64,000 bases of DNA from an uncultured Saprospiraceae bacterium (GTDB lineage: Bacteria > Bacteroidota > Bacteroidia > Chitinophagales > Saprospiraceae). Under the pieces are notes generated by a model. That model saw nothing but the letters and a program-made list of their open reading frames with translations. It was not told where the DNA came from and did no database searches. The stretch spans positions 1 to 64,000 of the forward strand of contig CAKZTD010000239.1 of the NCBI GenBank assembly GCA_937921595.1, given 5' to 3'. A program made the translations under genes and the position numbers. Below are positions 1 to 7,286 of the stretch, one piece after another (the first letter of the stretch is position 1; each line of letters begins with the position of its first letter).

Positions 1-102
1 TCGAAGGTACAATTCACGCCAGAGGAATATCCGGGCTTAAAACATTATTTTGATCTTATTGTCGAAAAGCATGGAGAGCAAATCGTTCTTAAAAAAATCT
101 GA
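1..102 (+). CDS. C-terminal end of a DUF3857-type protein (5' truncated)
   Basis: The window opens inside a coding frame that runs 33 codons to TGA at 100-102. The tail contains EEYPGLKHYFDLIVE and ends IVLKKI. The complete protein encoded just downstream ends with a similar pattern (ELPADQYQKLRNFYKEI then VVLVKKKA), so this is most likely the last residues of a paralogous DUF3857/transglutaminase-like secreted protein, making a tandem pair. Only the C-terminus is visible, so domains and catalytic residues cannot be checked. An octamer-armed repeat begins directly after the stop codon. Confidence 0.55.
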   Translation, partial: SKVQFTPEEYPGLKHYFDLIVEKHGEQIVLKKI

Positions 103-244
103 TTAGCGAATTGAAAATGAGCGAATGAACAAATTGATAAATGAGTGAATGCCCTTCAAAATGTAAAAAGAAACAAGCTAAAGGCTTAGAGTTTCCACAA
201 TATTCACTCATTCACTCATTCACTCATTCACTCATTCACTCATT
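103..244. repeat. Octamer-armed inverted element, family A copy 1
   Basis: Left arm 103-149 is a run of degenerate 8-mers (TTAGCGAA, TGAGCGAA, TGAACAAA, TTGATAAA, TGAGTGAA, with one 7-nt spacer). The right arm 203-244 is five near-perfect copies of TTCACTCA, the reverse complement of TGAGTGAA. The core between them (about 150-202) contains ATGTAAAAAGAAACAAGCTA. A second copy with the core in opposite orientation lies at 2362-2473. The arms begin immediately after the upstream stop codon. Confidence 0.8.
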
Positions 245-356
245 GGGATAAGGAGCATTAAGTAAAATATTAGAAGTCAAGTTTTACCCGATAATGGTGT
301 GGCGACTAACTAAAAACGAATAATTAAATCGGTAGGTTTTTGAAAATACTATTTTT

Positions 357-2279
357 ATGAAAATGAAAAGTGTAATAAGTTGTGTGTTATTTGTGTTGTG
401 TTTTTTAACCTTTTCAATAAAAGGAAATGCTCAGGATAGTGATTATTCGACATTGTCAATTTCAAAAGAATTGATAAAGAACGCAAGGGAAGTCGTCCGT
501 TTAGACTACATGAAATTTGTGATAGAAAACCCAAAGTCTGCAACGCTTCATGTTAAGTATGCTGTTACAGTTTTGAATAGTACTAGTAAAGCGCACATTC
601 AATCGGTAGGCTATGATAAACACTCTAAGGTCACGAACCTTTCTGCAAAAGTCTATGATGCTTTTGGTAAGGAAGTTAGAAAAATAAAATCAAAAGATTT
701 TAAAGATCAAAGTTCTATCTCAAGCTTTTCAATATACGAAGACGATCGGGTAAAAGTGATAGAATTGCATCACAGCAGTTATCCTTATACCATAGAATTT
801 GAATATAAAAAGACCTTCAAAGGGTTACTTTCTTATCCTTCGAGTTATCTTCAGAGTTATGGTAAATCAGTTGAGAATTTTGAATATATCGTTGAAACAC
901 CAAATGATTTAGCGATTCGATTTCAAGCAGAGAATATCGATATAGAACCAGAAATAAAAAAAGGCGAAAAGAAAACGGTTTATTCTTGGAAAGCGAATAA
1001 TCTGGAAGCAATAGAATATGAGCCTTATGCTCCTTATCATGAGAAGATACGCCCTGTTGTTAAAGTTGCTCCGACTAAATTTCAATTCGATAAATATGAA
1101 GGAGATATGTCAACGTGGAATTCTTTTGGACAGTTTATGTATGATCTGAATAAAGGAAGAGATGAAGTCACTCCTGAGATGGCTCAGCAGATAAAAGAGA
1201 TGACAGCTAATGCTGAAAATGATCAAGAGAAGATCGAAATTTTATATCAATACCTACAAGATAATATGCGGTATGTAAGTGTTCAGTTAGGGATTGGTGG
1301 TTGGCAAACTTTTGATGCAAGGTACGTAGAGAAAAATAAATATGGCGATTGCAAAGCACTGTCAAACTTTATGAAATCTATTTTGAAAGAAGCAGGAATT
1401 CAGTCTTATCAAACTTTGATTTATAGTAACAATGATAATAAAATTGAAATGGATGAAGGGTTTGCTTTTCCTGGTTTTGCAAACCATGTGATTCTAAATG
1501 TACCTTCGGAAAATATGTGGTTGGAGTGTACAAGTACAAATTATCCACCAAATTATATCGGCTCTGGAAATCAAGATCGTCCTGTATTGATGCTTGCTGA
1601 AGATGGAGGAAAAATCCTTCGAACACCAGCGCCTTCCATTGAAGAAAATAAAAGAACAAGCACCGTAAATTTTAAAATCGATGGAAAGGGAGCAGCGGTT
1701 ATTCAAAAGCAAACCAAATACATTGGACCTCAACATGATTATTTTCGATACATCAGTAACAACCTTTCAACAGATGATATTGAAAAAAGATTTTTACAAA
1801 ATTCAGCTCTTCCAGCTTTTACAATAGATAAATTAGAAATTAAAAATGATGAAAAGAAACCAGTATCAATAGTAGATTTTCATTTGACCGTTCCAAGATA
1901 TTCTTCTAAAGCAGGGCGACGAATTTTTATTCCTTTAAACAAACTCAATCCTTTTGATGATGTTCCAAAAGTAATTGAGGAAAGGGTTCATCCTATTCAT
2001 GTGAAAGAAGCATATAAGGAAGAAGATACTTATACATTTAATATTCCTGGTGATTTCGAAATAGAGAGTATTCCTAATAAATCGATTAATCTAGAATCTG
2101 AATTTGGAAAATACCAGATCAATATAGAAGTGAAAGATCTTGAGATTACTTATACTCGGTTATTGGAAATTTATGCCATTGAATTACCAGCTGATCAGTA
2201 TCAAAAACTACGAAATTTTTACAAAGAAATAGCAAAAGCAGATGGAATGAAAGTGGTGCTAGTGAAGAAGAAGGCTTAG
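357..2279 (+). CDS. Secreted DUF3857 / transglutaminase-like protein
   Basis: A 640-residue protein with an N-terminal signal peptide (hydrophobic residues 5-20, likely cleavage after GNAQ). Residues about 50-250 match the DUF3857 beta-rich region, followed near 285-400 by a transglutaminase-like core. Its candidate catalytic Cys is C332 in KYGDCKALS and its His is H377 in FANHVIL; the third residue looks like Glu390 in MWLEC rather than the usual Asp. The remaining 240 residues are beta-rich. Such proteins are common in Bacteroidota; some may be cysteine peptidases or protein cross-linkers, but none is specifically known here. ATG codons at 357 and 363 are both usable. It follows a probable paralogue, suggesting tandem duplication. 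Confidence 0.8.
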   Translation: MKMKSVISCVLFVLCFLTFSIKGNAQDSDYSTLSISKELIKNAREVVRLDYMKFVIENPKSATLHVKYAVTVLNSTSKAHIQSVGYDKHSKVTNLSAKVYDAFGKEVRKIKSKDFKDQSSISSFSIYEDDRVKVIELHHSSYPYTIEFEYKKTFKGLLSYPSSYLQSYGKSVENFEYIVETPNDLAIRFQAENIDIEPEIKKGEKKTVYSWKANNLEAIEYEPYAPYHEKIRPVVKVAPTKFQFDKYEGDMSTWNSFGQFMYDLNKGRDEVTPEMAQQIKEMTANAENDQEKIEILYQYLQDNMRYVSVQLGIGGWQTFDARYVEKNKYGDCKALSNFMKSILKEAGIQSYQTLIYSNNDNKIEMDEGFAFPGFANHVILNVPSENMWLECTSTNYPPNYIGSGNQDRPVLMLAEDGGKILRTPAPSIEENKRTSTVNFKIDGKGAAVIQKQTKYIGPQHDYFRYISNNLSTDDIEKRFLQNSALPAFTIDKLEIKNDEKKPVSIVDFHLTVPRYSSKAGRRIFIPLNKLNPFDDVPKVIEERVHPIHVKEAYKEEDTYTFNIPGDFEIESIPNKSINLESEFGKYQINIEVKDLEITYTRLLEIYAIELPADQYQKLRNFYKEIAKADGMKVVLVKKKA

Positions 2280-2361
2280 AGGTTTTAATTCTTCTAAGTT
2301 GTTATCCATTCTTTTTGTAAAACTTTTATGTTCTGTGTTTTACCCAATGGTTCTTGTTAGA

Positions 2362-2473
2362 ATGAACAAATGAACAAATGAGCAAATAACGGAGGAACTC
2401 TAGGTTCTTAGCTTCTTTACATTTAAAAAGGGATTCACTCATTTATCAATTCACTCATTCGCTCATTTCTAAA
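2362..2473. repeat. Octamer-armed inverted element, family A copy 2
   Basis: Left arm 2363-2386 consists of TGAACAAA, TGAACAAA, TGAGCAAA. Right arm 2434-2473 consists of TTCACTCA, TTTATCAA, TTCACTCA, TTCGCTCA, TTTCTAAA. The core 2387-2433, read on the minus strand, aligns with the core of the copy at 103-244 (shared CCCTT, ATGTAAA, AAGCTAA, TTAGAG/CTAGAG blocks). The two elements are therefore homologous, with inverted cores but arms in the same orientation. Confidence 0.78.
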
Positions 2474-2551
2474 TTAGTCTTCAAAAGTGTACAGTAGTTT
2501 TAAATCTTCAGTAATAAGCCCTACCTTGCGCTTGAAACATCCTATTACCGC

Positions 2552-3316
2552 ATGGAAAGGAACCTACACAAGAGCCTTCAACAAGCAAAAGACAATGGCG
2601 AAAAGAGATTTGTCGTCCTCATCGACCCTGATAAAGTAAAACTTGGGCAGATGGATTCTATTCTCGATCTGGCTGTCAAAGCATCTGTCGATTACTTTTT
2701 TATCGGAGGAAGCCTGATTGTCAATAATATGCTCGATCACTGTCTCCTACGTATCAAAGAGGCTTGTAATATTCCGATGATCCTTTTCCCGGGAAACTCT
2801 TTCCAGTTGAGTTATAAAGCCGATGCAATCTTATTTTTATCCTTGATTTCTGGTCGGAACGCAGATTTACTAATTGGTAATCATGTGCTCGCAGCTCCTT
2901 ATCTAAAAATGAGTCCATTGGAGGTTATGCCGACCGGATACATGTTAATCGATGGTGGTGTAGCAACTACAGTTTCTTATATCAGTAATACTCAACCTAT
3001 TCCTGCGACCAAAGACGATGTGGCACTTTGTACAGCCTTGGCTGGTGAAATGCTTGGTCTGAAGTTTATCTATATGGATGCAGGTAGTGGTGCTAAAAAT
3101 CCTGTTGATACCTCTATGATCGATACGGTAAGTAGTGGTTTGAAAATTCCATTGATCGTCGGTGGCGGTATCCGAACGCCGGAGCAAGCACTCGAAAAAG
3201 CTAAAGCTGGAGCTGATGTTATCGTCGTTGGCAATGCGATTGAAAAAGATCCTAATTTGATTATTGAAATGGCGGAAGCGGTGCATTCGTTGAACCCTAG
3301 TGAAGCGATCAAATAA
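2552..3316 (+). CDS. Geranylgeranylglyceryl phosphate synthase-family protein
   Basis: A 254-residue TIM-barrel prenyltransferase of the GGGPS/PcrB family, which condenses a polyprenyl diphosphate with sn-glycerol-1-phosphate to form an ether-linked lipid. Family signatures are visible in order: VVLIDPDKV near 22-30, FPGNSFQLS near 80, YMDAGSGAKNP near 175-185, then VGGGIRTPEQA and AGADVIVVGNAIE near 205-230 as the phosphate-binding half of the barrel. Length is normal for the family. Group II bacterial members from Bacteroidota are known to accept geranylgeranyl diphosphate, but the chain length used here cannot be read from sequence. The start at ATG 2552 fits the conserved N-terminus. It stands alone between rsgA and a repeat element. 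Confidence 0.88.
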   Translation: MERNLHKSLQQAKDNGEKRFVVLIDPDKVKLGQMDSILDLAVKASVDYFFIGGSLIVNNMLDHCLLRIKEACNIPMILFPGNSFQLSYKADAILFLSLISGRNADLLIGNHVLAAPYLKMSPLEVMPTGYMLIDGGVATTVSYISNTQPIPATKDDVALCTALAGEMLGLKFIYMDAGSGAKNPVDTSMIDTVSSGLKIPLIVGGGIRTPEQALEKAKAGADVIVVGNAIEKDPNLIIEMAEAVHSLNPSEAIK

Positions 3317-3378
3317 CCAAGCTGTCAATAAGTTTTTCAAGCTCTTTCTGAACTAATCTCTCCTATCATGGGTTTTAC

Positions 3379-3386
3379 TATCTTTA
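3379..3386 (+). promoter_or_regulatory. Putative -7 promoter box for rsgA
   Basis: TATCTTTA, one mismatch from the Bacteroidota -7 consensus TAnnTTTG, lies 22 nt before the GTG start of rsgA. No convincing -33 TTG was seen at the right spacing, so this is a modest call. Confidence 0.4.
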
Positions 3387-3408
3387 CGCAGACTAGAATT
3401 ATAAAATT

Positions 3409-4353
3409 GTGGAAAAAGGAAAAGTAGTAAAATCAACAGGAATGTGGTATCATGTCGAGATCGAAGATCACTCGATTATTTCCTGTCGTATCATTGGTAA
3501 ATTTCGATTGAATGGACAAAAGCTTACCAACCCTGTTGCGGTTGGAGATGAAGTAGAGTTTGAAATGGAACAAGATGGAAAAGGAATTATAAAAAAAATT
3601 CTTCCTCGCAAAAATTATGTCGTTCGTCAGTCTCCTCGAAAAAAACACTACCTCCACCTTCTAGCCAGCAATGTTGATCAAGCTATCTTGATCATGACCA
3701 TTCGAAATCCTAATCTCAAACAAGGTTTTATCGATCGATTCCTTCTGATGACGGAGCCTTATAATATACCAACGACAATCGTTTTTAATAAAGCAGATTT
3801 ATTGGAAGAAGATGATTTGTTAATGTTCGAATATCTCAAAGATATTTATGAGGATATTGGCTATCCTGTTTTTAAAGTTTCGGCAATAGAAGGGGAGGGG
3901 ATCGAAAAATTAAGAGAGCATTTGGCGAATAAAATTTCTTTGATCGGTGGGCAGTCAGGAGTAGGGAAATCGACACTTATCAATGCTGTACTTCCGGGAA
4001 TAGATCTTCGGACCGATGATATTTCAGATTATACTGGGAAAGGCCAACATACCACGACCTTTGCGGAAATGTTTCAATTGCCAGGCGGAGGACAAATTAT
4101 AGATACACCGGGTATAAAAACGCTTGCCTTTAGTCACTTGGAACCTAAAGATATTACGCATAATTTTCGAGAGATTTTTGTTGCTTCGGAGCATTGTAAA
4201 TTTAGTAATTGCAGTCATCGAAATGAACCTAAATGCGCAGTCAAAGAAGGCGTCGAAGAAGGAACCATTAGCGAATTACGTTATGCCAATTATCTCCAGC
4301 TCATGGATGATACAGAAGGTCAAAACTATTGGGAGCGACATAAGGATATGTGA
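3409..4353 (+). CDS. rsgA: Ribosome small-subunit maturation GTPase RsgA
   Basis: A 314-residue circularly permuted GTPase that acts in late maturation of the 30S subunit. An N-terminal OB-fold (about 1-70) is followed by GTPase motifs in permuted order: G4 FNKAD near 120, then G1 GGQSGVGKST near 180, then G3 DTPG near 230. The C-terminal zinc-binding region shows the family's Cys/His spacing in CKFSNCSHRNEPKCAV. Translation starts at GTG 3409, since no ATG precedes the conserved MEKGKVVKSTG segment. A family B octamer element begins at the base after its stop codon. Confidence 0.95.
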   Translation: MEKGKVVKSTGMWYHVEIEDHSIISCRIIGKFRLNGQKLTNPVAVGDEVEFEMEQDGKGIIKKILPRKNYVVRQSPRKKHYLHLLASNVDQAILIMTIRNPNLKQGFIDRFLLMTEPYNIPTTIVFNKADLLEEDDLLMFEYLKDIYEDIGYPVFKVSAIEGEGIEKLREHLANKISLIGGQSGVGKSTLINAVLPGIDLRTDDISDYTGKGQHTTTFAEMFQLPGGGQIIDTPGIKTLAFSHLEPKDITHNFREIFVASEHCKFSNCSHRNEPKCAVKEGVEEGTISELRYANYLQLMDDTEGQNYWERHKDM

Positions 4354-4440
4354 AACAAGTGAACAACTAATTAAGTTAACAAGAGTTTAGATAATTACTA
4401 ATTTAATTACTTGCTGACTTGTTCGCTTAAATACTTGTTT
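4354..4440. repeat. Octamer-armed inverted element, family B
   Basis: Left arm 4354-4385 is four 8-mers (AACAAGTG, AACAACTA, ATTAAGTT, AACAAGAG). Right arm 4409-4440 is four 8-mers (ACTTGCTG, ACTTGTTC, GCTTAAAT, ACTTGTTT) that are reverse complements of the left-arm theme. The core is about 4386-4408. The element starts directly after the rsgA stop codon, and its right end abuts the -7 box of the next gene, so it may supply that gene's -33 region. Confidence 0.78.
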
Positions 4441-4442
4441 CG

Positions 4443-4450
4443 TACCTTTG
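4443..4450 (+). promoter_or_regulatory. -7 promoter box (TACCTTTG) for the small membrane protein
   Basis: TACCTTTG is a perfect match to TAnnTTTG and lies 16 nt before the ATG at 4467. A TTG about 20 nt upstream falls within the right arm of the preceding repeat element, so the element may contribute the -33 region. Confidence 0.6.
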
Positions 4451-4466
4451 TAAAAAAAATACCATC

Positions 4467-4631
4467 ATGTCTTATACATCACGTCATCGTTATAAAAATC
4501 GTAGAGAGAAATTCCAGCATACTAAAAAGAAAACTGGAATGGTGCTGATAGTGATTTTGATTGGTTTATTCTTTTTATCTATCTATTTTTGGGACAATCT
4601 TAAAGATTGGTACTCGATTACATTTGGGTAG
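4467..4631 (+). CDS. Small single-pass membrane protein (54 aa)
   Basis: A short frame from ATG 4467 to TAG 4631 encodes 54 residues: a strongly basic N-terminus (SRHRYKNRREKFQ then KKKTG, residues 5-24), one transmembrane segment (about residues 25-42, MVLIVILIGLFFLSIYFW) and a short tail. By the positive-inside rule the N-terminus should be cytoplasmic. A perfect Bacteroidota -7 box sits 16 nt before the start, which supports it being a real gene. I do not recognise the family; small basic single-pass proteins of this kind are common in Bacteroidota and often unannotated. Confidence 0.7.
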   Translation: MSYTSRHRYKNRREKFQHTKKKTGMVLIVILIGLFFLSIYFWDNLKDWYSITFG

Positions 4632-4808
4632 TTTCGGATTCTTCTCTATGAGACAATTCATATTCAAAAGCAATACGTTAATTTTTGTTTTGTCTTTTCC
4701 TTAGATTTAATCTGTTTTTTTTGAAAAAAAACGAATTGATCGTTGAAGTAAATTTATCAAAATACGTTTGCTTTTAACGTTATTCAAGAACAAGTAAAGA
4801 CCAATGAA

Positions 4809-5597
4809 TTGATTCCTCTTATTCCTTCTATAAAAAATCGATTTCCATTTTTACATTATACAGCGTTGCTACACCTTGTTGCCTTTGTTCTAGTTTGTTT
4901 GGCAATCATAATTGATGACCGAGAGCTTCTAGGTGTAAACGTATGGATTAAACCAGCTAAGTTTCTCGTTTCTACTTTTATCTTTTTATGGACCGTAGGC
5001 TGGTACCTTAAGTTTTATCCCTTTCGCGAGAAAACCAAAACCTGGATCGCTAATAGTTTTTCAATTTTAATGTTTGTTGAAAATTCAGTTATCTCCCTCC
5101 AAGCAGGAAGAGGAGTGAGGTCTCATTATAATATTTCATCTGCTTTTGATGCGACGCTATTTAGTGCTATGGGCTTAGCAATTGGATCGATTACCTTATT
5201 GGTCTTTTGGATTTTTATAAAATCCTTTTCATCGAAACTCCAATTGAATTCCGGAATGAAATGGAGTATTCGAATAGCTTGGTTCGCTTTCCTTTTTGCA
5301 AGTTTGGTTGGTAGTCTTATGATTCGTCAGCTTGCTCATAATGTTGGTGTTCCTGATGGAGGAGTTGGGCTGCCATTTCTCAATTGGAGTACAAGCGGAG
5401 GAGATTTACGAATCGCACATTTCTTTGGACTACATGCTATTCAGGTGATTCCTTTGTTTGCATTTTTTAGTTATAAAAAAATAGAATCAGCTATAACTGC
5501 AAGAAATTTAAGTATTGGGTTTGGCCTGTTATATTTAGGATGGATTGTCTTTGTCTTTCTTCAAGCGCAATCGGGACAACCATTGATGCCATCGTAA
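4809..5597 (+). CDS. Polytopic membrane protein of unknown function
   Basis: A 262-residue protein with about seven hydrophobic segments (roughly residues 14-37, 45-68, 75-95, 115-138, 150-172, 200-222 and 230-252). Conserved-looking polar spots inside the membrane region are KPAKF near 48 and RIAHFFGLHAIQ near 200-211. I do not recognise the family. The start is uncertain: an ATG at 4804 runs into a stop after one codon, and the first in-frame start is TTG at 4809, before SIKNRFPFLHYTA. No obvious operon partner; the next gene is convergent, with a hairpin between them. Confidence 0.7.
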   Translation: MIPLIPSIKNRFPFLHYTALLHLVAFVLVCLAIIIDDRELLGVNVWIKPAKFLVSTFIFLWTVGWYLKFYPFREKTKTWIANSFSILMFVENSVISLQAGRGVRSHYNISSAFDATLFSAMGLAIGSITLLVFWIFIKSFSSKLQLNSGMKWSIRIAWFAFLFASLVGSLMIRQLAHNVGVPDGGVGLPFLNWSTSGGDLRIAHFFGLHAIQVIPLFAFFSYKKIESAITARNLSIGFGLLYLGWIVFVFLQAQSGQPLMPS

Positions 5598-5607
5598 TTA
5601 AATGAGA

Positions 5608-5657
5608 ATTGGAAAAATCGAAAGTCACCTTAACAGACTTTTATAGAGTTTTCCAAT
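5608..5657. terminator. Hairpin between convergent genes
   Basis: ATTGGAAAA at 5608-5616 pairs with TTTTCCAAT at 5649-5657, with an inner GAAAGTC/GACTTT stem. It lies between two convergent genes and could terminate both, although no long T-run follows directly. Confidence 0.5.
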
Positions 5658-5678
5658 CCTTAAAAAATAACGAAACAC

Positions 5679-6227
5679 TTATTGTACTGCAACAACCTCT
5701 AGAATAACTTTCACTCCTCTCAATTCATATTTATTTTCTACTCCAATATAAAAGTCATCCATTTTTATGTTTTCCATGTATCCCGAGAAAGACCTGTAGC
5801 CAATAAATTTTTCACGATATTTGTAATGGCCATAATTTTTTAAGCCATCCGCATTTTTGCTTCCTTGCAAAAAGTAAATGTTGGTTTCCATTGCAGAATG
5901 GTAAGTGTCAATCTGATTTACAACTTCTGTATTTGATTTATTATCAGCGATTGCCTGAATGCTGGTGAGTAGCCCTTGGGCATTCGTCTGTTTTTGTTTT
6001 ACCTTTTTAGGTAAAACAGTTATTCGATAATAAAAACCTTTTGACTCTTTTGGTAGATCAACTGGAACAACCATTTTGGCTACTCCTTTCTTTAAGTTTA
6101 GGTCCTTGAATATCCCATCAAGAACAATTGTTTTTGATCCTTCAAACAGATCAGTATAAGTGTCTTGAGCGAAAAGAGTAGAAAGAGAGAATAGGATAAT
6201 CGATAATGATAAAATAAATGCTTTCAT
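5679..6227 (-). CDS. Secreted protein of unknown function
   Basis: A 182-residue protein with a clear signal peptide (hydrophobic core residues 4-17, likely cleavage after LFAQ). The mature part is basic and mixed alpha/beta, with LPKKVKQKQTNAQG and YKYREKFIGYRSFSGYMENIKMD-type segments. I do not recognise a family or catalytic motif. It is monocistronic, followed by a convergent hairpin, and upstream lies a 450-bp gene-free stretch. Possibly a periplasmic or surface protein. Confidence 0.7.
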   Translation of the reverse strand: MKAFILSLSIILFSLSTLFAQDTYTDLFEGSKTIVLDGIFKDLNLKKGVAKMVVPVDLPKESKGFYYRITVLPKKVKQKQTNAQGLLTSIQAIADNKSNTEVVNQIDTYHSAMETNIYFLQGSKNADGLKNYGHYKYREKFIGYRSFSGYMENIKMDDFYIGVENKYELRGVKVILEVVAVQ

Positions 6228-6673
6228 AATGTTATTGTTTTTTTTGATTCATAAGCAAGATGGTGTTTATCATTTATGAGATTAAAAATAAAGTATGAAA
6301 TAGTTAGAATTTGGTACGAATAGAAAAGAATAATGAAAATGCGATGGTTTAAATCATAATAATTTTTGTTTTTCATGGATAATTTGAACTTACTTTCTGT
6401 AATCAAATCAGACTTTTTTGATTTTTATTTTTGCTAAAAATATTTTGACATTTGCATCGAGAAAAAAAATAAGTGAGTGACGAATAGGATAAAAGATGCG
6501 TTTATTGGTAACCTTTAAGCAGAAAACAGTATTTACACTTAAGAATAAAATGTAGGAATAAAAATATATATGATATAAGTTATTGTCACGATCTCAGAAT
6601 ATTGATAGCATTAACTTTTAAAAGATGTCTCATATTTGATTTAATTATTCGAACAATAACCACACACCTAATC
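6228..6673. other. Gene-free AT-rich intergenic stretch
   Basis: This divergent region holds only short frames on both strands (for example one of 60 codons on the minus strand, rich in Phe/Ile/Tyr as expected of AT-rich noncoding DNA). It must contain the promoters for the two flanking genes, but I could not assign a convincing TAnnTTTG box. No repeat arms or hairpin with a T-run was seen. Confidence 0.5.
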
Positions 6674-7210
6674 ATGAGAAAAGTAATAACGTTAATTTTT
6701 ATTTTGACCACTTTTTTCTCCTACAGCCAAGAAATTTCAAGAAGTATTTATTCCGCTTCAGGAGGTAGTGTAAAAAGCGATCAAGGATATACGGTTGATT
6801 GGACGATGGGTACTCATTTTTCACAAATAGTTATAGACGAATTTCATATTACTGAAGGTTTTCAACAAGGAGATTATAAGAAAATATCTTCAGTTGAAGA
6901 CGTAATTGAAATAGCTGGAGCTAACCTTCAAACTGTTTTTCCACAAGAAAGTAAAAGTTTAAGTTGTTCTGTTTTTCCTATTCCTACTAGTGGGCAACTT
7001 TTCTTAAATATTGGTCAAGATGATTTTGAAACAGCAAAAATCACTGTGTATGACAGAATAGGAAAAGAGGTGATGCGAACACAAATTAATGCTGAAGACA
7101 AAGAAAAAGTTCAAATCACTGGTATCCAGAACTTGCCTCCCGGGGCTTATTTTATTCAAGTTTCTCCTTCAAATTTCCCTTCCCAAACATTAAAGTTTAT
7201 TAAAGTTTAA
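6674..7210 (+). CDS. Short secreted protein with T9SS type A sorting tail
   Basis: A 178-residue protein with signal peptide MRKVITLIFILTTFFSYSQ, a small beta-rich domain (SIYSASGGSVKS, VDWTMGTHF, EGFQQG), and a C-terminal type IX secretion sorting domain from about residue 100. The tail shows the usual order: SVFPIPTSGQLFLNI, ITVYDRIGKEV, GIQNLPPGAYFIQV, then LKFIKV. The family is exported by the T9SS and often attached to the surface. Start ATG 6674 is chosen over an upstream in-frame extension to 6602 because it places the signal peptide at the N-terminus. Many Bacteroidota proteins with this short N-terminal domain precede adhesin or tail-like proteins; the next gene is a secreted beta-helix protein. 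Confidence 0.82.
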   Translation: MRKVITLIFILTTFFSYSQEISRSIYSASGGSVKSDQGYTVDWTMGTHFSQIVIDEFHITEGFQQGDYKKISSVEDVIEIAGANLQTVFPQESKSLSCSVFPIPTSGQLFLNIGQDDFETAKITVYDRIGKEVMRTQINAEDKEKVQITGIQNLPPGAYFIQVSPSNFPSQTLKFIKV

Positions 7211-7224
7211 AACCATTTTTATTT

Positions 7225-7250
7225 TATTGGAACCTCTTCCAATATTTTTT
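7225..7250 (+). terminator. Rho-independent terminator
   Basis: ATTGGAA (7226-7232), a CCTC loop and TTCCAAT (7237-7243) are followed by ATTTTTT. It sits between the T9SS protein and the beta-helix gene, so these may be separate transcripts or partially coupled. Confidence 0.7.
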
Positions 7251-7286
7251 AACAGACGTTTTGACAAATCAAACGAATAAAAAAAT

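Noticed and set aside
2945-3340. A 131-codon minus-strand frame over the GGGP-synthase-family gene
   Set aside because: Antisense shadow of a conserved gene with no independent start signal or family similarity.
6224-6406. A 60-codon minus-strand frame in the gap before the T9SS protein
   Set aside because: Composition (Phe, Tyr, Ile, Asn, Lys) is what AT-rich noncoding DNA gives, it overlaps the start of the downstream gene, and no promoter or family motif was seen.
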